Assembly: GCA_023485185.1 (NCBI GenBank)
Contig: JAMCZP010000163.1
Coordinates: 1 to 21,303, forward strand
Direction of reading: 5' to 3'
Source: Gammaproteobacteria bacterium
GTDB lineage: Bacteria; Pseudomonadota; Gammaproteobacteria; Pseudomonadales; Halomonadaceae
Length of the DNA stretch: 21,303 nt
The stretch's first letter is position 1; the number at the start of each line of letters is the position of its first letter. Below the pieces are notes generated by a model. It was not told the origin of the DNA, did not search any database, and saw only the letters and a program-made list of their open reading frames with translations. Of the stretch, positions 17,701 through 21,303 are shown one piece after another. Made by a program: the position numbers and the translations under genes.

Positions 17701-17998
17701 CTCGATACTGTGGCTCACGATAGCCCTGATCAGCGCCATAGACTTCCTTGAGGTGTTCAGTGATACGCCGGCTGTCATAAATATGGGCAAAGAGTGTGTG
17801 GCTCCAGACGCGCCGCTTGGGCAAGTGTTGCTTTGCAACAATACTTGCCGTTGACCAAGGAGGGATAGGATTCCCTATGGGCGTGTTGTGAATGAACGCA
17901 CCGTAGGAACTGCTGCGTTTCTTCAACTTAGGGGCAGACTGCGGTTGCAGCAATTCAACGGCATGCCAATACCGGACAATGCTTTCCTGTACTTTCAA
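14714..17998 (-). CDS. large SF1 UPF1/Dna2-like helicase (AAA_11/AAA_12 type)
   Basis: 1094 residues from a TTG at 17996-17998, with GGAAAG a few bases upstream; no in-frame ATG is better placed. The start is therefore less sure than the frame. The N-terminal 280 residues have no motif I recognise. Helicase motifs follow: Walker A GINGPPGTGKTTLL (305-312), Walker B WLLVDEAGQASPQAA (Asp816-Glu817), motif III ALLVGDPLQLKPIV, motif V TIHTMQGKEAPIVILVL and motif VI NLLNVATTRAKRRFYV (1042 onward, Arg finger in TTRAKRR). Between Walker A and B lies a very long insertion, about 500 residues, with an acidic stretch and coiled coil (about 560-760). No nuclease domain is evident. It should be an ATP-driven nucleic-acid translocase. 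It lies 75 bases after the DAC gene in the same direction. Confidence 0.88.
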   Translation of the reverse strand: MKVQESIVRYWHAVELLQPQSAPKLKKRSSSYGAFIHNTPIGNPIPPWSTASIVAKQHLPKRRVWSHTLFAHIYDSRRITEHLKEVYGADQGYREPQYRESALFAAKFTMTGQFVDDSFVLSSEAWFLGRVLTGKDWTRGFEEDQTAIGEQVKVLFEGQVSSGALRELTHWILQYIGVAGFFGDMDGHVFRFRSQPVNPNKPESEDDPLNSFLLEDLANVADSISKGGKNNPLDQYLYQHDARLRLQIDDDRESLPLIDRLMPDAYPASCWPSDQHLGLVHSQQLAVNTILATLGNSQGLLGINGPPGTGKTTLLRDLIAAIVTNRADVLAKLPRASDGFVRNGREAANDGGKEQSCFKLDPALYGFEIVVASSNNGAVENVTLELPQRDKIDESWLPEAEYFAELGELVSGKPAWGLISGALGSKTRRTKFVERYFYGQRPFGSDDKAGPDAEEEAELDDEFGDAVNALFSTPSTAEEKFGASEENDEAPSDKEEGPKGFLGWLSACAEVNKTRSPEQRQALWQQAIVDYDAAKTEVRKTCAAANRIRELIQALCKTRKQVAEQSEALLTLESNLADAVKQLSRLDTEESRPASMALKQCLYELEEHQARKPGFWAKVFSFWGAQRDWDAKRKRLESHHDLAKSEFSRIARLTKQLGASRESLEKHTADTRRALQRLRSQCQAHMQDAIDVAREGQADHLLVWLEDGAIGRGDAIELAEPWRFEGWRQARARVFIQALKLHRVFFELEASRMRSNLFLINGMLTGTRYHGISRDAIRSAWASLFMVVPVLSSTFASFARSFGSLGGGDIGWLLVDEAGQASPQAAVGALWRSRRALLVGDPLQLKPIVTVSDAVLEHMRTRYQVDTHWLPNRQSAQTLADEATRWGRIAGPTDGKTWVGLPLVVHRRCDKPMYALANRIAYDGAMVYGTLTPRPDKETPASFLTGWIQASGTSQDNWVPAEGKALQDLLALLHRDGVKAEDIAVITPFKAVQENLRGMLSDKMVSGTIHTMQGKEAPIVILVLGGNTAGSGARNWAVSEPNLLNVATTRAKRRFYVIGDRNDWKNRALFCDVMDLLPLQTTSEREQEQMPISP

Positions 17999-18073
17999 AG
18001 CTCTTTCCTATTCCTACAGTTGGTGAGGCCCTTTGCGGTGGAGCTTACGACTCCATAGCGCGGCAGTAATCGG

Positions 18074-19819
18074 CTAGTCAGTAAGATAGCTTTCATCCAT
18101 CTCGGGATGAGATTCAAACTTTTCCGTTCCGATGTAGATCAAGCCCACTTCCTTCGGAAGAGCATCCAATCTTTCGATTGCCTTGTTGATCCGAGAGCAT
18201 TTCTCGTTATTGATGTAAAACCGATGGTCGTCCAGCCAGTTCCGAGAGTCGTGATAGTTGTCCAGTGTCGCCGCTTCTAACCGAGCTATATGCTGTTCTA
18301 TCTTCGCACGGCTAACCAGCGGTCGGAGCCGAGGAATAATATCGACGGTGCGATCATCAGATACGACAATGGCAAGCCTTCTGGGACCGCTCGCTTTTAC
18401 GTAGCGAACGCCGGAATTGTATCGAGAGCCCCTTGAAGGCATACATTGATCGGTCGCCTCGCCATCGAGAATGATCCCGATGGCATGGCAAAAGCCAGAG
18501 GGGTCGAGCAGTATGGTACCGTCGATTCCACTGACACTCTGCATCAACGATTCAGAAAGCAAGGTTGGATCTATACAGGTACCCTGCTTTCTAAGCCGTC
18601 GCGCTTCGCTGGCCGCGTCGGCAGCGACGACAATCATGCTGCCGTACTCTTGTCTAGTCTGGGCCAGCAATAGGCTCCATAGGTGCAACCCATCTTCCTG
18701 TGAAGCTTGTGGAAACAGGCGAGTATAGTTTGAGAGGAAGGCAGCCTTGTCGAAAGGTTCCTGCGGAAGCTTGGGCACAGCATAGTGACTGCGCAGCAGT
18801 ACTTGATTGCCACAACGCAGCTCCCAGTGATAGTGATCGATAAAAGCTACTGTGAACGCATCCTGTGCGCTGAAATCGTGCGGATCCCTCAGCTTACCAA
18901 GTCCGTAAATGCGCTGACTGTCTGCAATGATGCCAACACCTGTTGTCGCCATCTGCAAGACCTTCCGCGCCCATCGTGGCTCACGAAAAGGAACCGGCTG
19001 AGCAAACTTTGCTAGGAATTCGATCGCATCGTTCTCGGGATCGACGAGAGTAAGCTGGCCAACACCTTTCGCCCCTTCATACATGAGAGATGAGATAAGG
19101 TTCATTACATCGAAAAGATCGGCATGAATATACCGCTTCTCGATTGAGAGTCCTGGAGTATGCAGGAAATTCTTCGCAGCAATGCGTACGATTTCTTCTG
19201 CATCTCTCATACTGTTTTGGATAAATCGTCCAGGCTGAGGGTTCTGCAACTCTTCAGTAGCCTCATGAAGAACTGCATACATCGCTGCATGTATCAAACT
19301 GCGAAGCCCACTTCCTTGTTGTCCTTCATCAACAGGCTTGGAAGGCAACGGCGGGAACTGCACAAAAGTTGCTTTTGGAATCTGTATGACCGGGGTAATG
19401 TAGTAATCATCAATGCGTCTGACTTCGCCACAGAACGAAGCTACGTCGTGCTCGGCATCGAAGACTTTGAGAGCCTGCCCAACAGATATGCGTACCGAAT
19501 CTCGGCGCATCCATTCAGGCTTGTCCCGCATACTTGCCTCGTCACCAAAAAAAAGGTTCTGCATATCGTGGTTGCGGTAAGTCGATTCGACTGAATCGAG
19601 CAAGCCATCGAATAGCGACAGGGGCCATTTTCCATCTTCTGGCTCTACGCACACCGGGCTCGGGTCTTCGCTATTGGGGCTGCGCGCTCCAACAAGGAGC
19701 ACCTCCGCCTCCGTCGGCGCCCCCAAAGCCTTGAGGACATCGCGAGCGAGTATTTGAAGACTTATTCTGTAGTGCTCTTGGTATCCCCACATGAAAAGGT
19801 TGATGACTCGACCACCCAT
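18074..19819 (-). CDS. DAC (DisA_N-like) nucleotide-cyclase domain protein with N-terminal sensor-like region
   Basis: Start is ATG 19819, with GGTGGAG about 7 bases upstream, giving 581 residues; the frame extends to 19993 but would then overlap the CD-NTase gene. The part from about 392 to 500 has the layout of DisA/CdaA diadenylate cyclase domains: GSMIVVAADAASEARRL, then GIDGTILLDPSGFCHAIGIIL (Asp433-Gly-Thr for the usual DGA), SRGSRYNSGVRY (463-473, for the usual RHR) and LAIVVSDDRTVDIIPRL. Diadenylate cyclases make c-di-AMP; this one has altered DGA and RHR boxes, so product and activity are open. The N-terminal 390 residues would be the sensor part, by analogy with conflict-system DAC proteins. 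A helical tail (about 500-581) follows. It lies 64 bases after the CD-NTase. Confidence 0.72.
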   Translation of the reverse strand: MGGRVINLFMWGYQEHYRISLQILARDVLKALGAPTEAEVLLVGARSPNSEDPSPVCVEPEDGKWPLSLFDGLLDSVESTYRNHDMQNLFFGDEASMRDKPEWMRRDSVRISVGQALKVFDAEHDVASFCGEVRRIDDYYITPVIQIPKATFVQFPPLPSKPVDEGQQGSGLRSLIHAAMYAVLHEATEELQNPQPGRFIQNSMRDAEEIVRIAAKNFLHTPGLSIEKRYIHADLFDVMNLISSLMYEGAKGVGQLTLVDPENDAIEFLAKFAQPVPFREPRWARKVLQMATTGVGIIADSQRIYGLGKLRDPHDFSAQDAFTVAFIDHYHWELRCGNQVLLRSHYAVPKLPQEPFDKAAFLSNYTRLFPQASQEDGLHLWSLLLAQTRQEYGSMIVVAADAASEARRLRKQGTCIDPTLLSESLMQSVSGIDGTILLDPSGFCHAIGIILDGEATDQCMPSRGSRYNSGVRYVKASGPRRLAIVVSDDRTVDIIPRLRPLVSRAKIEQHIARLEAATLDNYHDSRNWLDDHRFYINNEKCSRINKAIERLDALPKEVGLIYIGTEKFESHPEMDESYLTD

Positions 19820-19883
19820 ACTTAGCTCCACCTGCTTGCAGGCCGCACTGTCTTCACGGCGAATTCCTGTTTTTTGGCATCCC

Positions 19884-20777
19884 TCACCAAGTATTCCAGA
19901 GATCAATGCTGGCGTTGATAAATGTCTCCGCGTCAGAGCTTTCCCAACAAGTTGGCGTTCCACTACGGAGCAGGTAGTACTGCTCATTGGCACACACTAA
20001 TTTAGTCTTGTCCGCTTCATTCTGGATCCAATTTATTGCGTTGACGAAGGAGTCCGCATAGCTGGAACTGAATTTGTCGCTCGGCACGTTATAGAGCAAG
20101 CCTTCAAGGTAGTATGATGGGGCGATTCCAGGTTGCAATGTGCCGTTATCAACGAGCTTGCTTCGAATATTCTTCAGGACGCGAACCATAGGTTTGAGCC
20201 ATTGATTGCTGCCCTGATGCTTAACGGTCAGGTTTTGCGAATGCTGCTTCGGATAGTTGGCAATGAGTTCTCCTGCTCCATTGAAGAAACAGATACCCTC
20301 GATGTACTGCGCGTCATGGATGCTCTTGAAATTCCAATAACGCCGGAACTGCATCGCCGTGATGACATCGGCTTTCCGTCTGCTGCCATTCGCCGCTACG
20401 GCAATGGCCTTGTCTCCGACCTTGACGTCGGAGCCAAAACGGTCAGTAAGCGCCTTTATCACATCCTTCTTGTACTGGTCATATGCGTAAGTGGCCGGAA
20501 TACGTGCCTGGTCATATATCGCTTTATCTTCAGGTGAAAGCGATGTCAGATCGCTGTAGTAGACATCGTCGAGTCGTATAACTACATCCACATCACTTTC
20601 CGAGTAGATGTTCGTATTGTTTCCATAGGAGCCTTGCAGGAAGACCTGATAGTTCTTTCCGTTATACGTAGCACTCGCGGCTTCCAGTGCATCTTTGATG
20701 CTATGGTAGGTTGCAGCTGACTGCTTGATAGATCCTTGGTGGGACCAGACTTCGAGCTGTGACTCAGGTATTCCCAT
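19884..20777 (-). CDS. CD-NTase (CBASS cyclic-oligonucleotide synthase)
   Basis: This 297-residue enzyme belongs to the cGAS/DncV-like nucleotidyltransferases that make a cyclic nucleotide on phage infection. The catalytic site is complete: Gly49-Ser50 in [14 protein letters not shown], Asp62 and Asp64 in [10 protein letters not shown], and the third acidic residue Asp137 in [11 protein letters not shown]. The C-terminal helical part ([14 protein letters not shown], then [14 protein letters not shown]) matches the OAS1-C-like core of such proteins. The GSYGNNTN and SDVDVV wording resembles clade E (CdnE) most, but clade and product cannot be fixed by eye. ATG 20775-20777 follows GGGAGG by 6 bases and lies 12 bases after the phospholipase gene, so they are co-translated. 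No Cap2 or Cap3 gene is adjacent downstream. Confidence 0.9.
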   Translation of the reverse strand: MGIPESQLEVWSHQGSIKQSAATYHSIKDALEAASATYNGKNYQVFLQGSYGNNTNIYSESDVDVVIRLDDVYYSDLTSLSPEDKAIYDQARIPATYAYDQYKKDVIKALTDRFGSDVKVGDKAIAVAANGSRRKADVITAMQFRRYWNFKSIHDAQYIEGICFFNGAGELIANYPKQHSQNLTVKHQGSNQWLKPMVRVLKNIRSKLVDNGTLQPGIAPSYYLEGLLYNVPSDKFSSSYADSFVNAINWIQNEADKTKLVCANEQYYLLRSGTPTCWESSDAETFINASIDLWNTW

Positions 20778-20789
20778 GCTCTGCCTCCC

Positions 20790-21303
20790 TCACATCAAAA
20801 ACTCCCTTAGCTGTGCCTCATGCGCTGCGAACGATTCACTGCCGCGCTGTCGAAGGAGATTCAATTTATCAAGGTCGTGCTCAAGCAAGTCTGTCGCCAT
20901 TTCTGGTCGCTCGAAGGTATCGCTGACACGAATTGTTGGAATGTTATTGAATAGAATGCTGCGCAACTGATCCATTGATTGCGTGTTAATTTCAAGGGTC
21001 TTCTGAAGCAACTGGACGGCAAGCCATTTTTTGGCTATCCGCATCAGTAATCCCGGCTTTGGTTCAGGGTAAGTACCGACGCCGACGTTCACGACCCGAA
21101 TATCTTTGCGTTCCATTTCTAAGGCGACAGTCGCGTCTGCTACTGCAAAAAGGGTGGGATTGTTTGCGCAATAGCCTCCATCGATCAATTCGATCTTGTC
21201 GCCGGCTGCAGTGACGACCGTCTTCCTATTGAAAAATGGATAGGCCGAGCAAGACGCTTGCACTGCGTCAGCAATGCTGACTCCGAATCCAGGGCTGAAG
21301 GTT
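20790..21303 (-). CDS. capV: patatin-like phospholipase effector (CapV type), C-terminal part
   Basis: The frame enters from the right edge and ends at TGA 20790-20792, giving the last 170 residues. TFSPGFGVSIADAVQASCSA is the segment typical of CapV-like patatins, and ELIDGGYCANNPTLFAVADA contains the catalytic Asp of the Ser-Asp dyad (DGG). NVGVGTYPEPKPG and the helical C-terminal region follow. The GxSxG nucleophile and oxyanion Gly-rich loop lie outside the window. In known CBASS systems CapV binds the cyclic nucleotide made by its partner and degrades membrane phospholipids, killing the infected cell. Its position just before the CD-NTase, with a 12-base gap, is the usual order. Confidence is high for patatin, slightly lower for the CapV role. 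Confidence 0.88.
   Translation of the reverse strand, partial: TFSPGFGVSIADAVQASCSAYPFFNRKTVVTAAGDKIELIDGGYCANNPTLFAVADATVALEMERKDIRVVNVGVGTYPEPKPGLLMRIAKKWLAVQLLQKTLEINTQSMDQLRSILFNNIPTIRVSDTFERPEMATDLLEHDLDKLNLLRQRGSESFAAHEAQLREFLM

Larger units (their letters stand above)
8411..21303. mobile_element. integrated accessory element (genomic island), right end outside window
   Basis: Immediately after the bamD terminator, gene content changes to a tyrosine recombinase, a toxin-antitoxin pair, HEPN and nuclease-like genes, RadC and a CBASS-type operon. This is the usual make-up of an integrated defence-bearing island. The left border is placed between 8411 and 8587. No tRNA gene and no duplicated attachment core could be identified, and the right border is not in the window, so the limits are provisional. 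No transposase, conjugation or phage structural gene is seen in this part. Confidence 0.65.

Noticed and set aside
19820..19993. DAC protein starting at 19993
   Set aside because: This would overlap the CD-NTase gene by 110 bases with no ribosome-binding site, while ATG 19819 has GGTGGAG at the right distance.
1..21303. CRISPR array, insertion sequence or transposase
   Set aside because: No regularly spaced repeats, DDE-type protein or terminal inverted repeats with target duplication were seen.

Overview
The window joins a conserved chromosomal block (about 1-8410) to the left part of an integrated accessory element (about 8411 to the right edge). The order bamD-rluD-pgeF-clpB followed by ilvI-ilvH and a probable pssA is typical of Gammaproteobacteria. 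The protein sequences, for example the BamD stretch HAEQAQLELIYAYYENRDW, look most like Halomonas and relatives. That placement comes from memory of the families, not from a search.

Core block. On the minus strand lie rluD and pgeF (overlapping by 4 bp), clpB behind a good heat-shock (sigma-32-type) promoter, and the acetolactate synthase genes ilvI and ilvH behind a 280-nt hairpin-rich leader. A strong terminator follows ilvH, and a probable pssA starts before the left edge. bamD is divergent on the plus strand. Two core genes carry surprising lesions. bamD lacks its lipoprotein signal and first repeat, and its remaining start is out of frame with its body. ClpB has Cys in place of the invariant last Gly of its first Walker A motif.

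Accessory element. Just after the bamD terminator sits a tyrosine recombinase. It is followed on the plus strand by a RelE-type toxin and XRE antitoxin pair, a HEPN-domain protein of the TIGR02391/Ymh family, and a protein with a possible PD-(D/E)xK/CoiA-like nuclease core. A hairpin-rich non-coding stretch of about 500 bases then leads into a short RadC (JAB domain), possibly containing the known radC RNA motif. A strong terminator closes this plus-strand half.

From the right edge back to 13754, five minus-strand genes run in one direction with short gaps: a patatin-like phospholipase (CapV type, cut by the window edge), a CD-NTase, a protein with a DisA_N-like diadenylate cyclase (DAC) domain behind a long N-terminal region, a large SF1 UPF1/Dna2-like helicase, and a protein with one predicted membrane segment. 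The first two form the core of a short CBASS anti-phage system, in which the CD-NTase makes a cyclic nucleotide that activates a membrane-degrading phospholipase. The DAC-domain protein puts a second candidate nucleotide-signal enzyme in the same operon. With the helicase and membrane protein this may be an extended or composite system, and it is the most interesting part of the window. No tRNA, rRNA, CRISPR array or insertion sequence was seen.
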